DNA of 64,000 nucleotides from contig JAKSZT010054001.1 in the NCBI GenBank assembly GCA_026826555.1, positions 1 through 64,000 on the forward strand, in the 5' to 3' direction. Shown here in pieces: positions 23,867 to 36,230 of this stretch; position 1 is the stretch's first letter; every line of letters begins with the position of its first letter. The notes below the pieces were generated by a model, which worked only from the letters and a program-made list of their open reading frames with translations, had not been told where the DNA came from and searched no databases. The position numbers and the translations under genes were made by a program. Origin of the DNA: Tolypeutes matacus. Its lineage: Eukaryota > Chordata > Mammalia > Cingulata > Chlamyphoridae.

Positions 23867-25175
23867 CATTTTTTTTTATTGTGGATAAAAATCAAATTTT
23901 TCACAATACATACCAATATTGGTAAAATGATATATATGCATATATGTGCATTTGCTTACATAAATGTTATTTGATATATATATATATATATATTTTTTTT
24001 TTTTTAAAGGTGCTTAGATTACCTAGATATTACACAGAAATTACAGGGATTCCCATGTTCCCCCCCTCCCACACCTCCCACAACATCCCACACCAACATC
24101 CCTCATCAATGTGGCACATCACCCGTAATGGATACACACATCATGGGGCCTTGCCAGCAAGCATAGACCACAGTTCACATCGTAGACCACACTCTCTCCC
24201 ACACAGTTCTGCATGGTATATGCTGATGTAAAATGGTCTACATCTGTCACCGCAACGCCTCTCAGGACAACCCCCAAGTCCTGAAAAAGCCCGTTTTTCA
24301 ACTGCCCTTCTACTCCCTGCCCCGAAAGCATCCAGTGGCCACCGGCTCCACCTCACTGTTACAATTTCTTCCATTGCTTGAATCACAATATGTCTACAAA
24401 AGAATACCATTAAGTCCACTCTAGTCCATAGCTCTTCCCCCAATCCTGAGGGGACTGGGAAGGTGATGTCCACTCCACCTCCGAGTGAGAGAGGGCTTAT
24501 ATCCCATGGATACGGTGGATGGGATTATCCTCCCTGCAGCTGCAGGCCCTCTCCATTCCCTGGGATGGCCATTGCCCAGCGTCGTCTCCTCGCCAGGTGA
24601 CTTGGATGTGTCCATTGAGCTGTAGGGTAGGAGTTGCAGCTCCACCAAGATTCCAGGCACAGCTGGTACATAGGTAGGCCAGAGGCTCCAGTCTCTGGAA
24701 GTATACCTAAAAACTCCAGCATCACATATAGGTTTGAATAGAAGGGACTGATGGACCATGTGCAGGGAAGACTTATTTGAGCCCAACTCTGTCATTCTCA
24801 GGAGCACAGATTCCAAAGTAGAGCCCACTAATAAGGCATCAATCTCTGGGGCTATCCCCCCTTATATAGGACCTGGGTGTCTCCAGAGCTCTCAGGAGCC
24901 CCTCTGTGTGGGGTGATATCCACTTTGCTGTCCTATGAGATCCTACTGAGGTGTGCGGAAGCGTTACCTCTGGGATGACCTCCCAACTCTCTTTGAAGTC
25001 TCTTAGCCACATGAACTCATTTCTCTTTACCTTTTCCCCCTTTTATTCAAGTTTTTTTTTTTTTAATCAAACAATATATTCCACAATATATTTGATTCAT
25101 AGTAACGCATTCATACAGTATCTGTCCTTTTCAAGGTCTTTTTCCAATCATGTTGCCAGTTGGCACTTGGTATTA
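23867..25175 (-). mobile_element. L1 3'-UTR-like repeat, third copy
   Basis: Starts with a T-run, then attgtggataaaaatcaaat. It is collinear with 19899-21230, including ggatggccattgcccagcg, gtatacctaaaaactccag and atgttgccagttggcacttg. It carries a 78-base L1 end at 25052-25129 that the other copy lacks, and lacks the U4 fragment that the other copy has. It appears to lie in the tail of a DAS SINE whose head is at 25176-25295. Confidence 0.7.
25052..25129 (-). mobile_element. 78-base L1 3' end
   Basis: A run of 13 T followed by aatcaaacaatatattccac, aatatatttgattcatagta and acgcattcatacagtatctg. This is the reverse of the L1 3' terminus seen at 14510-14561. Flanked by ttcaag (25046-25051 and 25130-25135); the related copy has ttcaag once at about 21087. 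Confidence 0.88.
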
Positions 25176-25295
25176 ATTGCTTATTGTTTTTTGCTTGTTG
25201 TTTGTTTGTTTTCTTTAGGAGGCACTGGGAACTGAACCCGGGACCTCCCATGTGGGAGGCAGGCACTCAACTGCTTCAGTCACATCTGCTCCCAC
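25176..25295 (-). mobile_element. DAS SINE head
   Basis: Reversed tRNA-like head aggaggcactgggaactgaa, gacctcccatgtgggaggca and cagtcacatctgctccc. Its T-rich tail continues on the other side of the L1 insertion, near 23807-23866. Confidence 0.75.
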
Positions 25296-25787
25296 TTTAG
25301 GCCTTTTGATTGGACTACATCAGTGAGGCGTACCCCAGGTTAGGTCTCCACCCTCTTGCTGGGTCTTATATAAACTGAGAACACATAGAGAGAAAGACAC
25401 AGAGAAAAGGGAGCTCTGCCATTTTGACCTGGCCATGTGAGATAGAGGACTCCAGTTTTTCCTACAACTTCAGAAAGACAGAGAAGAACCGAGAGGTTCA
25501 AGGAGATGAGGCCCAGGGAGAAATGCCTGATGGCCCACAGCTGAGCTCCAGGAGAAAGTAGACAGAGACAGCAAGACCTGTCATGTGGCCTCTCCATGTG
25601 GCAGGACTCCAGGATCTGCTAGCAGCCAACTTTTGGTGAGAAAGCATCTCTGATGATGCCTTGATTTGGACATTTTTGCAGCCTCAGAACTGTAAGCTTT
25701 TACCCCAAATAAATTCCATTTGTAAAAGCCACCCCATTTCTGTTATTCTTGCATCGGCAACCTTTGGCAAACTAAGGCAGGGAGAGT

Positions 25788-28556
25788 TGTCAATTATATC
25801 TTAGTATAAGCAGTGGCAGAAAACCTTGAAATAGACCTTCTCCATTATACTCACTCACACACATAGTTATAAAATTACACCATTACCTCATCTTACAAGT
25901 TTAGGGAGGGTAAGAAGAATCCTTGGAGACCATTTATAATTTTTTTCTCTTACAAATTTTGAGAAAACCCAACATCGTCTCTTGGTATACATTGCTGCCC
26001 AGTAGAGTGAAACTTGGAGCTCATAAAAGGAGTATAGTTCTCCTGGGATAGAAAGAACTCCTGCATCCTAAAATTTCAAATTGGGAGACCTGTCAAGGAG
26101 GACCAGAATGACTGGCTAAAACCCATGGACAAGGAATAAGGAAGTGTAACAGAGACACAGAAATAAAGGCCAAAGCAAGACGAGGCCTAGCACTGAAGCC
26201 AAAGGGAAGTGAAGATGATTGCTCTGGGTCCCAAGAAGGGCACATGTCATCCTCCTGGAATGAGCTTGTGCCACAGGGAGTGCCCATGGGTATGACCTCA
26301 TAAAGAAGGTCATCAAGAACTCTACAAGCCTATAGGCTTGATGCCTTCTTGATTGAACCCAGAGACATCACTTCTTAAAGAGCCCCTGGGACTTTGAAAG
26401 GACTTTGAAAGGATTCTGCCCCAGCACCCATCCACTGTAACAGGTAGAAGTGTAGACAGCAAATGACCTCTGGGGACAACAGCATTGGCACCAAAAGCCA
26501 TTCCCCTCTTTGGGACTAGTGCTTTCCAGCAGAGACTCAACACTGTTATTGAATCCTCCAACCTCTAGGATGGTCCTCTGCCTATTCTTTTCATTAAAGA
26601 TACTCAATCACCAAGCAACACAATGTCCTTGAGGTGAGCTAGGGAAGACTGGAATCTAATTCTTTAGAGACTCAAGGATTCAGATGTTTCTCAATACATC
26701 AGGGGAGGAGTATGAAGTATTGGAGGGGAATAAACTGGACTTCTCAGCTTTCTTCTGTTATCCTCTACATGGGCAGAGAGGTCAAGTAATTTTCCCAAGT
26801 TTGTGGCTAAAAAATGGTAGACGTGGGATGTAAACCCTGGTCATCTGTATGACCTTACTGTATTGCCTTGCTACTATGTCTTTGGTCTTTGTGTTCTGAT
26901 AGCTTAGCAGATATCCTAACAAGGTGATGGGATGCAATCAAAGGTTATCAAATGAACAAAGGAATGACAGTAAATCAAATGTGGCCTTGCTTATTACTTA
27001 ATGCAGTCCTGCAAAGTGAGTAGACAACAAAACCAAGAATAAGGTGTTTGAATGTGTTGTGTGATGCTCCATCAACTGCTACTGGCTGCTTCAAGTAGAG
27101 TCCCAAGAGAATATGCAATAAAACTTAATATCACCATGAAGTAGGAGAAAGAACGCTGGATAATGAATCATAAATCTAGGGTTTTAAGCCAAATCCTAAT
27201 CCTTGAATGACTCTCATGACTCTTCTGGGCTTTACATTGCTCCCTTAAATGACCATCATAGTCTCTGCAAGTTCTGGAGTTCTATGAATGCTACATGCTG
27301 AAGTCCTCAGTTAACTGGTAATCCACTGTGACAAGAAAGAGCAAAGGACAGCCCCAAAATACTCTTATCTGGAATTTTGTTAAAACAGTCATACATGCAA
27401 GGATTCTCAAGTTTCACCATATCAGGCCCACTCTACTCCAACTGCATTGACAATGTCACACCATGAGGGTGAGTCTGCAAGGCACTCTTTTCAAAGGGAG
27501 GAAGTTACACTCACCATTGTGAGAGGCATTTTGTGGTACTGCATGACACAAAGAGAAGTAAATATTTCACACATGGTTGGGAACCAATCCCAAGTGACAT
27601 GATATAAAACATTATATTTCAAAATTGCTCTCTAAACTCTAACTTCTATATAAATATAAGCAAATAATAGCAGCAGTAGCAAACACCAGGAAATTCAATT
27701 AACTTGAACATTCTCTGCTCAAATGTTCTAGTTAATCAGGGTGTTTTTGGACTTTCTTAAATTGCCTTTCTTAATGAAGTTCATTTTCAGACATGAGAAG
27801 CACTCAAGATGTAGTGTTTGAATTCTAGTTTTCCTGAAAGCCAATCAGTGGAAAATCTTATGCCTTAAACACAACAGGCCAATGGCATTATAATCATATA
27901 TAAGGGACACAAACAACTACAAAGCTAGTGATGTCTCGTAGAGGCCCATTAAGGAGTCAAATAAGAGTATTGGTCTTTATTAAAATATAAAGAGAGCTTG
28001 TTTTTACATCATCTATAATGGCATAAAATATAAAAGGACCAAAATGTTTAATAAGAGAATGCTTAGGACATTATGGTACATCACACCCTATAATGTTATG
28101 TCAGAGCAATTACAACCATTATAAATGGAAAACAGTGTTGATGGCACAAAGTTAACTAAGAATGGAAGAATATAAAAACCAATTCTACAAAAACCTCTGT
28201 AAAATACATATGCATGTGTATAAGGAGCAGAAGGGAACATAAAATAAAAATAATTGATACTTTACAGTGGCATCAGATTAGTTTTAGAAAAAGGTTTCTT
28301 CCCTTGTTTTGTAATGCCATCTCTGCAATATAATATATAAAAAGGGGACAATGGGAAACACAATTGTAAATTAATCATGTGATGACAAAGACACTCTAAA
28401 AGACTGCAACTTGAGTTCAAAACTCTGGTTTGGGGGAATCAGTGAGTATAAAACTGTTGTGGGCCTGGAAACCCAACTGCCTATTCAGTTAAAAAGCCCA
28501 GCATCAAAACTGTACACAGATGCCAACGAAAGAGCCTGTAATTATCTATCAAAATC
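25788..28556. other. mostly unique sequence
   Basis: No gene is seen. About 26760-26880 (gtcaagtaattttcccaagt, gatgtaaaccctggtcatct) looks like a diverged MIR/L2 fragment. Open frames at 26.1-26.6 kb on the minus strand have no recognisable domain. Confidence 0.45.
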
Positions 28557-28765
28557 TGAGGAGCTTATGTAGCTCAAGGGGTTGAGCGCCTGCTTCCCAT
28601 GTATGAGATCCTGGGTTCAATTGCCAGTACCTCCTAACAACAAAAACAAGCAAACAAATGAAAAAACCAACTCTAGGAGCCAGTGTAGCTCAGTGGTTGA
28701 GTGCCGAGGTCTCGGGTTCAATCCCAGCCCTGGTACCTCAAAAACAAACAAAAACCAACTGTGTC
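28557..28765 (+). mobile_element. two short DAS-type tRNA SINEs in tandem
   Basis: The first head (gagcttatgtagctcaagg, B box gggttcaattgcc) ends in an A-rich tail near 28650. The second (about 28676-28765: gccagtgtagctcagtggtt, gggttcaatccc) ends in a CAAA-rich tail. The second is flanked by aaccaact on both sides. These are simple tRNA-head elements without the long DAS-III body. Confidence 0.82.
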
Positions 28766-30553
28766 ATTTTCACCTTCTCCCCTAAAGATAACAAAACAAC
28801 AGAGTAAACTGTGATGCAAAAAATTTCTCTCATTGTTGAACTGCATTTTTTTCTTATGAAATTTTCCCTGAATAAGTGTGTGATTATTTCAGGAGAAAAG
28901 CCCTGTCTGCCGGCCACATCCTGCACCATGGCAGCTGTCGACCCCCTTGCTATTTTTGATAGATTACTCGGAACAAGCAGAGAACTGACTGTTATCTAAA
29001 GAATCTGCAAAGATGGAGCCTGCTCTTCAGATCCTATCGGCCTAACAAATTGAGAGAAATTTCATAAGAGGAATGTGAAGAAAATGTACTCAGTATTTTT
29101 GTGTCTTCTCTTTCATTTACAGTGCTTTAAGAGCTGGCGTTTCTGTTCACAGGGTTTCTTTCATTTCTAATGTAAGGCTCAGGAGACCCAGGAATGGTTA
29201 AAATCTCTTGGAGAGACCCCTCGACTCCACTGCTGTTTGCCCTGTTGAGACTCATGGCTTTGATTCTGAACAAACAGCTTTCCTCATTTCTGTAGCAAAG
29301 CAAGGCGGCTGCTCCAGCCAGAATGGCTGAACTGAACAAGTTACTGCTTCCCTCTAACAGTTTCCCCTTGGACAAGCCATGCTGTAGGCTCTTCCTTTTC
29401 ATTTGTAAGCCTTGTTGGAAAGGGAGATCATTGCTATTTAAAATGTGTTCAGAATTTTTTTTTTAAAAGATAGCCTGGATCTTAAAGGGGTTACTCTATT
29501 ACTTGCCAATTATTTATTTACTTCATAGAAAGAGGAGTTAGAAGTCTGCCATTTAGTGGTTGCTAATTTGGTCTGACTTTCTGCCAAAGGGAAGTGGGTG
29601 TTTTGAAGGGTCAGCAGTTACTATGCAACCAATCTAGCTCCTACGCAAAACTCAGTACCCTTCTCATTTTGCTCTCAGAGGAATAAAATACATATCAAAA
29701 GTATTTTTTACTTTACACTGGTTAGGAATAAAAATATCCTAGCACTTTCTTTAAGTGACTGGGAGCCATGTTTGCCAGAGAGTTTATCACTGGCTTTGGA
29801 AAATACAGCCAGGCAAGAAGAATTCCAAGTTACAAAATGTTAGGACTGAGCTGGGAATTAGAGGCCATCTTCTCCCATTGACAACTACATGGAAGGCTCT
29901 TTTTCTATAGAATTCCAGTCATTTAACTGCTATCTATCTTCTGCGTATTACCTTCAGTAAGCGGTGGTTTATTGCTTTATAACCTGCCCCACATTTGAAC
30001 AGCTCTGATTGTTAGCAGGTTCCTTTCCCGTTTCCACATTATTTTCATAACAGAATACATACATACTCGTGGATAAATATTAGAAAACACCGTGTAGTAC
30101 AAAGAAAGAAAATCACACTATTGTTAATTTAAACTCAACCTTACCAAACTATCTTTACTGTGCACATATGCATTTCTTTCTTTTTTATAAAAACGGTATC
30201 ATACTGTACAGCCTTCTCTGGAAGCAGGGCTTTATAAATCTATCAGTGTATTCATATGTGGTTACATCATCCTTTTAAGAAAGTTCTTTTACATATCAGG
30301 CTGAAGTCTGCCTCCTGGAGAAACTTCTACTCATTGGTCTTCTGGAATGATGCAGAATTATCTACTCCCTCTTCCATACAACAAATTCCAAGACTCTGCA
30401 CAGAGTTTTGGAATTTATTCAGAAATCCTGGTACATAACCCTGAACAAATCATTTCACCATTTGGATGATTGGAGAGTTGTCCTTTTGTACATATATATA
30501 GATACATGCATGTGCATATGTGTATGTAATATACACATACATTCATACACATA

Positions 30554-30585
<32 letters not shown>

Positions 30586-31734
30586 ACATCCTTTCAGTTA
30601 AAAAAATTACTTCCTGTTTTTATATTCCTGCTCTGAACTTTCCTCTTTTGCGTAGGTGATAGCAACCTCATGGCACTTGGCGAAACTCAAATGAGCTCTT
30701 TAAACCAAATTCCTTTATACATTGGAATTCATGGGCTTTTGAGGAGGACAGCCTCCCAAACATTTAGAACAAACCACTATGTTTCAGTTGATTCAACAGC
30801 AACGCCCTAAGCATGCCAGAAATTACATACATAGATGATAAAGCATAAAATGCACTTCTTGACTTAATGAGATTTGGTTCTGGAAGAAATGCAAAAGGGC
30901 CTGAGAGCACAGCTCTCAGAAGAGAGCAATTTGCAACAGGAACAAGGCACACTCAGAATTTGATTCTTGCAACCCCTGGTGTGCTCAGAAAGAGCAAATG
31001 GAAATCGTTCCAAAGAGAAGATAAAGGGAACATGGCCAGTGCCCACACCACAAATGTAGGTTAGAGACACTCCTGGGTTTTGAATGTTGTGCTGTCCTGG
31101 GCTTGGCCATTCCACTTTAATTGGATAACGTGTGTTTGTTCCATTTCAAGCAATTAAGCAATAGCTGGAAAAGGTTTCAGACTCATGCTTGAGCTTATCC
31201 CCACATCACTTTCCAGTCTTACCCTGGCTCACTTGGTGCAGCACCAGCCTGGGAATGGTAACAATAATTGGGGGGTACCCAATTTTAATCTTCAGGATGG
31301 TATAGCAGGCATGGAATTACCATGAATCAGGCTCGGAAAGAACATGTCCTAGAGAAACCACACCTTTAGTAAAGGCCCAAAAAACATATCGTATATATCT
31401 TATATCTTATATTTCCCAGGCCTCTGGCAGCACTACCAGTAGTGAATTTCCACTCTAACATCAGCAGGTCCATGAAGCTGAACATTTCATGGCAAGGCAG
31501 ATCCAATTAAATAGGCTCTTGAGAACACCTCTGAAAAGTTAGCCCAATAAAGACGCAGAGCCCTGCATTCAATCATTGTAACAGGAGTTTTTGGCTCACA
31601 ATATTTGGGTAGATGAAGCACCCCCTTGCTTTAAAAAAAAAAAAAAAAAATTCCTTCTATTTTTAAGAAACAAACACTTCCTCTCCACGCCCCCGCCCCC
31701 ATCCTTCTCTTTATTTCTTTAAAAACAAGTGAAA
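28766..31734. other. unique sequence with a (TA)n microsatellite
   Basis: No gene recognised. A CA/TA-rich microsatellite lies at about 30490-30585. The minus-strand frame 29127-29402 (91 codons) has no identifiable domain and I do not call it. Confidence 0.45.
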
Positions 31735-32165
31735 ATCGAAGGACTGAATAACAGTGAACCCAGAGGTGGATAAGAATTGTGGTTAATAATGCAAATACAA
31801 GAATGCCCTACGAACTAGAACAAATGTACATCACTATTGCAAGGTGGTAAGAATGTAGAGAAGCATGGAAAAAATATAATTAACATAACTGATGGACTAT
31901 TGTTAACAGCAATACTGTAGGATCCTTACATCAATGCCAAAGAGGTATTGTGTTAATAATAGGGGTATGGGGAAAATATACCAAATGTACACTACAGACC
32001 ATAGTTAGTGGTAATAGTCTGATGATATTATCTCATAATCTGTAACAAATGTTCCACAAACAATGTGGTGGGTTGGTGGAGGGATGTTGTATGGAAATTC
32101 CACCCATGTGCATGATTGTTTTGTAAGTTCACAACTTCTCTAATAAAAATATATTTCTTTAAAAT
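31735..32165 (+). mobile_element. L1 3' UTR, forward
   Basis: Contains ggactgaataacagtgaacc, tatactgatggactattgtt-like text (actgatggactattgttaac), gtaacaaatgttccacaaac and a terminal acaacttctctaataaaaat with A-rich end. It resembles xenarthran L1 3' UTR ends; ORF2 is absent. Named by resemblance only. Confidence 0.6.
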
Positions 32166-32504
32166 TGAAGCCTGGCTCCCAACTTGCATTTACCAAGGCC
32201 AGTAAGAGGTTCAATATGAGTCCCCATCTGGGCTTCCCCACCCCTTCTATTGGATCATAAAGAACCCCAGAGCTTTTTTAGGACATCAAAGAAAATAAGA
32301 AAGGAGTCTGGCTTGGGAAGATTACAAACTTGTCCCCCACGAGTGCCCACCCCACAGACTGCAGCCTGGACCACCAGGACTTTCCTCTTTCCTTGGTGCC
32401 CAGCCTTCAAGGACATCATGCTGGCCCTCCCTTCTCTCCTTAGGTCCTGCCAGCCTAGAGTGCTCAGAGCTTCTGTGTCTTCCAGGTATACGCTTCCCAT
32501 CCTG
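32166..32504. other. unique sequence, nothing recognised
   Basis: No repeat or gene recognised. The frame at 32250-32588 runs into the neighbouring LTR and is not supported. Confidence 0.4.
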
Positions 32505-32977
32505 AAGATGGTGTTTTCATTTCCTGGGCTGCTCCAAGCAAATACCATGAAATGCTGGCTTAAACAATGGGAATGCTTTCAGTTTTGAGGCTGTGAGAAT
32601 TTCCAAGTCAAGGCATCATCAATGCTTTTTTCCTCCTTTCTTCCTGAAGACTGGTTGCTGGTGATCCTTGGCTCCTCTGCCAAATGGCAAGGCACATGGC
32701 AGCGTGTCCTGGTCTCTTCCTTCTGTTCTTGCTTCTTGTGGCTGGCGCGCACACTCTCTCTTGCACGCTCTCTCTCTCTCTCTCTTTCTCTCTCTGTATT
32801 CTTTCCATTTATAAAGGACTCCAGTAATAGGATTAAGTTCCATCTTGAATGAGATGGGTCACACCATAACTGAAGTAGCCTCATCAAAAGATCCTACTTA
32901 CAATGGGCCCACACCCAGAGGAATGGATTAAATTTTAGAACACATTTTTCTTGGGTACACATTGCTTCAAACCATAG
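32505..32977 (-). mobile_element. MLT1-type LTR with an internal (TC)n tract
   Basis: Reversed MLT1 layout: ttcatttcctgggctgctcc, ggcttaaacaatgggaatg, aggactccagtaataggatt and cctacttacaatgggcccac. A (TC)n tract lies at about 32754-32798. Several minus-strand Arg/Glu-rich frames across the tract are low-complexity artefacts. Confidence 0.78.
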
Positions 32978-33882
32978 ATAGGGAGGCCACCTTCTTTCTT
33001 TAAGATAAATTCAGCTGACCTTCTAGACCCCATGATATGAAACCAAAGCACCCAAAATCTGTAAATAAAAATAAAGATGCAACGCTTAAACCTAATTATT
33101 CATCATTTTTAAAAAATGACCTTATCTCCTCAGAAGAATTGCCCAAGAGCCCCCTGATGAAATACGGCAATAAAGTCACAGATGCTAGAAAAAAAAGAAT
33201 TAATTATGGTTCTTATAAAGGGAAACCAAATTCTGTCTTAAATAGCGTGTTCAACATTAAAAGTCCTCCCTCTTTACTTATAATATAAAATAATTTGGTA
33301 TAAAATTAGATCCTTCATATTCATTGCCTCTAAGAAAAAGTCCTATTGCATCTAGGAATGCATAGGAGTGAGAAGACCATTAAGGTAACAAGGTTTAGAG
33401 GATACAGGCCCTCAGGAAAGGCAACAGAAGTTCCTCTGGAGTTCTAACACTATAAATAACAGGGTGGGATGATCTTATTACGTGGTCCAGACTCAGAGAT
33501 GGACAGACGGATACGCAGCATTTCTGAACCATCTGTGGCTTGTTCCTTACCTTCCCTCCCACACTCTATCACTGTCTCAAACATCCCACTTCTTAAATGG
33601 TCTTAAATACATTGCTTCACTTCTGGTATTATTGCTGGAAGTGCAGAATGATCTCTCCTGATTTCTTATCCAGCTGATTTTCAAGAGCTTCCAAACTATT
33701 CTTTCTGCTTCTAATCACCAGCCCCCCCACCAATTCACAAATAATTAATCCCTCCATTATCTCAGTCTTGAAAGGAAATGCTGAACTTATTATCAATTCT
33801 CTGTACACAAACTCTCAGTGATTCCTTAGGCCAACTGAATTAAATGCAAATTTCTGAGCTCTGGGTTTAAGGCATTCTTTGT
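32978..33882. other. unique sequence, nothing recognised
   Basis: One plus-strand frame, 33037-33288 (83 codons, Lys-rich), has no identifiable domain and no clear exon boundaries. I see nothing else. Confidence 0.4.
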
Positions 33883-33899
33883 CTCTCTGTCTCTCTGTT

Positions 33900-33933
<34 letters not shown>

Positions 33934-33955
33934 ACGTGTGTGTGTACGTGCATAT
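33883..33955. repeat. (TC)n(AC)n(GT)n microsatellite, partly palindromic
   Basis: A CT-rich run passes into about 15 units of AC, then directly into gtgtgtgtgt. The junction acacacgtgtgt is an inverted repeat. Alternating purine-pyrimidine sequence favours Z-DNA. Confidence 0.93.
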
Positions 33956-35149
33956 ACACAGATGCAGATATTGACATCTTGCTTTCACACACACGGTACA
34001 TAACCAAGAGGTCATGCAATGAAATCTGATAGTTAAAACTATTTGCATAAGAAAAGGTCTTTTCAAGGTACCAGGGGTATGTGGAAAACTTACTGATGAA
34101 CCAGATACGAATTCTGGACACAAGTAGCTTAAAGTCTACTGTGGTTTGAGGAAACAGGGGGCCATAATCAGTCAAAGGGGGAACTGATTCACCTCAGCTT
34201 CTTAGCTTTTAATCATCTGCATCTCAAATTCTATTTGTCTATTTAAAACGGGCCCTGATCTCTCTGACCCACTGTTATATTCCATTGCTCTGCCGGGAGC
34301 CAGAAAGATGAACAGCGGGGCTTTGTGCCCAATCTTTTTTGTCTGGGCCACAGTTGAGAGATGGAATGCTAGATAAAGCCTACTTTAGAGTCCAAGCCTC
34401 AAATTATATATAAAATTTTCTTAGGAGAGGGATGCTTTCTTTTGAATTTGAATTCATAAAAACTGACTTTAAAAACTATTTTTTTTTTATTTTAAAACAT
34501 TGTTTTTCCTTTCTAAATTATAATTGTTTTGGTTTCTCTTGCATTTCATGGTTTCCTGGTACTCACTCTCTCTCTGCCTTGCCCTTCAGATGTATCTGCC
34601 TGAGCAAATGTATGTATAAATACATCCCCCACAGACTGGGTCTGCATGAAAACGCACACAAAGTGAAGGGAGAATGAAGAGACAACCCATATTGATTTTT
34701 CTTCCCCATCAGTGTCTCTCCTTGGAATTCTGTTTCAAAACTGCATTATCTGCTGGGAAGGGGAGAGTTCCAGGGGCGGGGAGGATTTGCTGAGCCAAGA
34801 ATTCTTAAATTAATCGAAAGATCTTTTTCTTTCGCTTCCTTTTTTGATAGAATATTAACCAAAACATAAAGAGGTCCACATTGAAACAAATCCGTGAACG
34901 CCAGTCATCTCATTAATATTTCTATTATAAAATCACTGAAATAAAAATCAAGAAAAAACACCTCCTGAAAAAGAGATGCTGAAGAGAAGGGCAAAAGAAA
35001 TCAATGAGGTAAGCCTCGGGACCCAAAACCCTGCAACTGAAAGCAAATACGTTTTGCTGAAGAAGGTGCCGCCAAGATGAGGAATTTTTCAATCCCTGAG
35101 CAGGAGGAGCAGGAGCAGGGCGTCTGGAAGCATCCACGCTCTACGTGAC
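33956..35149. other. unique sequence, nothing recognised
   Basis: AT-rich DNA leading into the CpG-rich block that follows. No gene supported. Confidence 0.4.
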
Positions 35150-36010
35150 AGCGGCCTTTGGTGACAGAGGAGCTGATCCGCCCCCTCACAGCCCTGTGGG
35201 CGGCTCGGGGGAGGACGTTGCCTGCGTGTCATGGATCTAGCAAACTGAATTATTTCCCCTGCCTTCTTCCCTTTTTCTTGCCCAGAGAACACGACCAGCC
35301 TCCAGGGATGAGGGAACTAACACATCCTGGGCACCTGGCCCGGGGGCAGTCTTCCTAATAAAACTGTACCCACCCACCAGGCATCTTCATGCTAACTCTG
35401 GGAGAGAGGCACAGTTATCCCCCAGGTAAGGACATGAGGCTTTTTACCCAGGGGGGAAGTGGCAGGCCTGGCAGTTTTATTTGGAAGGTGGGTCTAGGAA
35501 GCAGGTGGGATGGGGTTGAGGGAGTGAGACCCGGAGGGTGGAAATGGCCTGGAAAGCGAGAAGTGGTGAGTGGGTCCCGGCTGCGGGCAACAGGGCTTCC
35601 TTCCAAAGGGGATCCCTGCGGAACCTCGCGGACGCACTCGGGAATCCTCTTCCCGAGAACCGCCAAGAGCGTGGCGAGTATCTCCCAGGATCAGACGCTA
35701 ATTACGCTGACAGCAAACGCCGCACAGGGCGTGCGAGGTCCAGGGGAGAAAGCCCCCCAGCACGCTGGGGACCCGTTACCGAGGCTGCTATACGCAGCTG
35801 GTCCCAGGGGGTGGCGGGCAGGGCCTGCCCACCAGCTGTGTCCCCCCATCCACACGTGGTCAACCCCTTCTGCTCTGTCCCCACATCCCCACTCCCCACG
35901 CGGCCACACACCAGCCTGCCCGTCCTCCTTCCTCCTGACGGATCCAACTCTCCTTCCAAGACTGTCACTTAACTGATTCGAACCATCAGAACGGCAGGAT
36001 CGCAAACTCG
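35150..36010. promoter_or_regulatory. CpG-island-like block
   Basis: The stretch around 35570-35830 holds roughly 20-25 CpG dinucleotides in about 260 bases by eye (ggaacctcgcggacgcactc, ttacgctgacagcaaacgcc, gggcgtgcgaggtcc), whereas the rest of the window is CpG-poor. That density is typical of a CpG island or recently unmethylated element. A 195-codon frame (35389-35976, +) and overlapping frames on both strands are what GC-rich DNA yields by chance, and I see no domain. A promoter or first exon of an unseen transcript is possible but unproven. Confidence 0.45.
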
Positions 36011-36017
36011 GCCGAGG

Positions 36018-36187
36018 CAGTGATTCCCAAAGTGGCGTCCTGAACCAGCAGCCTCAGCACGCCCTGGGAACGGGCTCGAAAGGCAGATTCTTGTGCCCCA
36101 AATGCACGAGAAGGGCTAGGGTGGAGCCTACAATCCGGCTTTTAACAAGCCCTCCCGGGGACTCCGCTGCACTTAGTGTGAGCACTG
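36018..36187. mobile_element. MER20/MER5-like hAT MITE
   Basis: Starts cagtgattcccaaagtggc, then gaaccagcagcctcagcac, aggcagattcttgtgcccc and cttttaacaagccctcc. This is the recognisable internal order of the short non-autonomous hAT-Charlie repeats of placentals. The exact subfamily is uncertain. Confidence 0.7.
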
Positions 36188-36230
36188 TTGAGGTCTCCAA
36201 CTCCCACAGGAACTTCCACTCAAAGATGGC

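Larger units (their letters stand above)
23508..25787 (+). mobile_element. MaLR-like LTR split by nested insertions
   Basis: The left piece (23508-23620: tatgacagtttgaattttgt, gattatatcacttgattaga) and the right piece (25293-25787: ccttttgattggactacatc, gcttttaccccaaataaatt, cctttggcaaactaaggca) form one LTR of the same type as 15269-15856. The 1.7 kb between them holds two DAS SINEs, an L1 3'-UTR-like copy and a tiny L1 3' end. Confidence 0.7.

Noticed and set aside
28557..28765. Functional tRNA genes
   Set aside because: The A- and B-box-like heads are followed by A-rich tails and lie between target duplications, so they are SINEs.
32579..32887. Arg/Glu-rich minus-strand frame
   Set aside because: It is produced by a (TC)n tract inside an MLT1 LTR.
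33037..33288. 83-codon Lys-rich frame as an exon
   Set aside because: No recognisable domain and no clear splice signals; kept only as unannotated unique sequence.
35389..35976. 195-codon open frame as a host gene
   Set aside because: It lies in GC-rich DNA where long frames arise on both strands; no domain, signal or splice context supports it.
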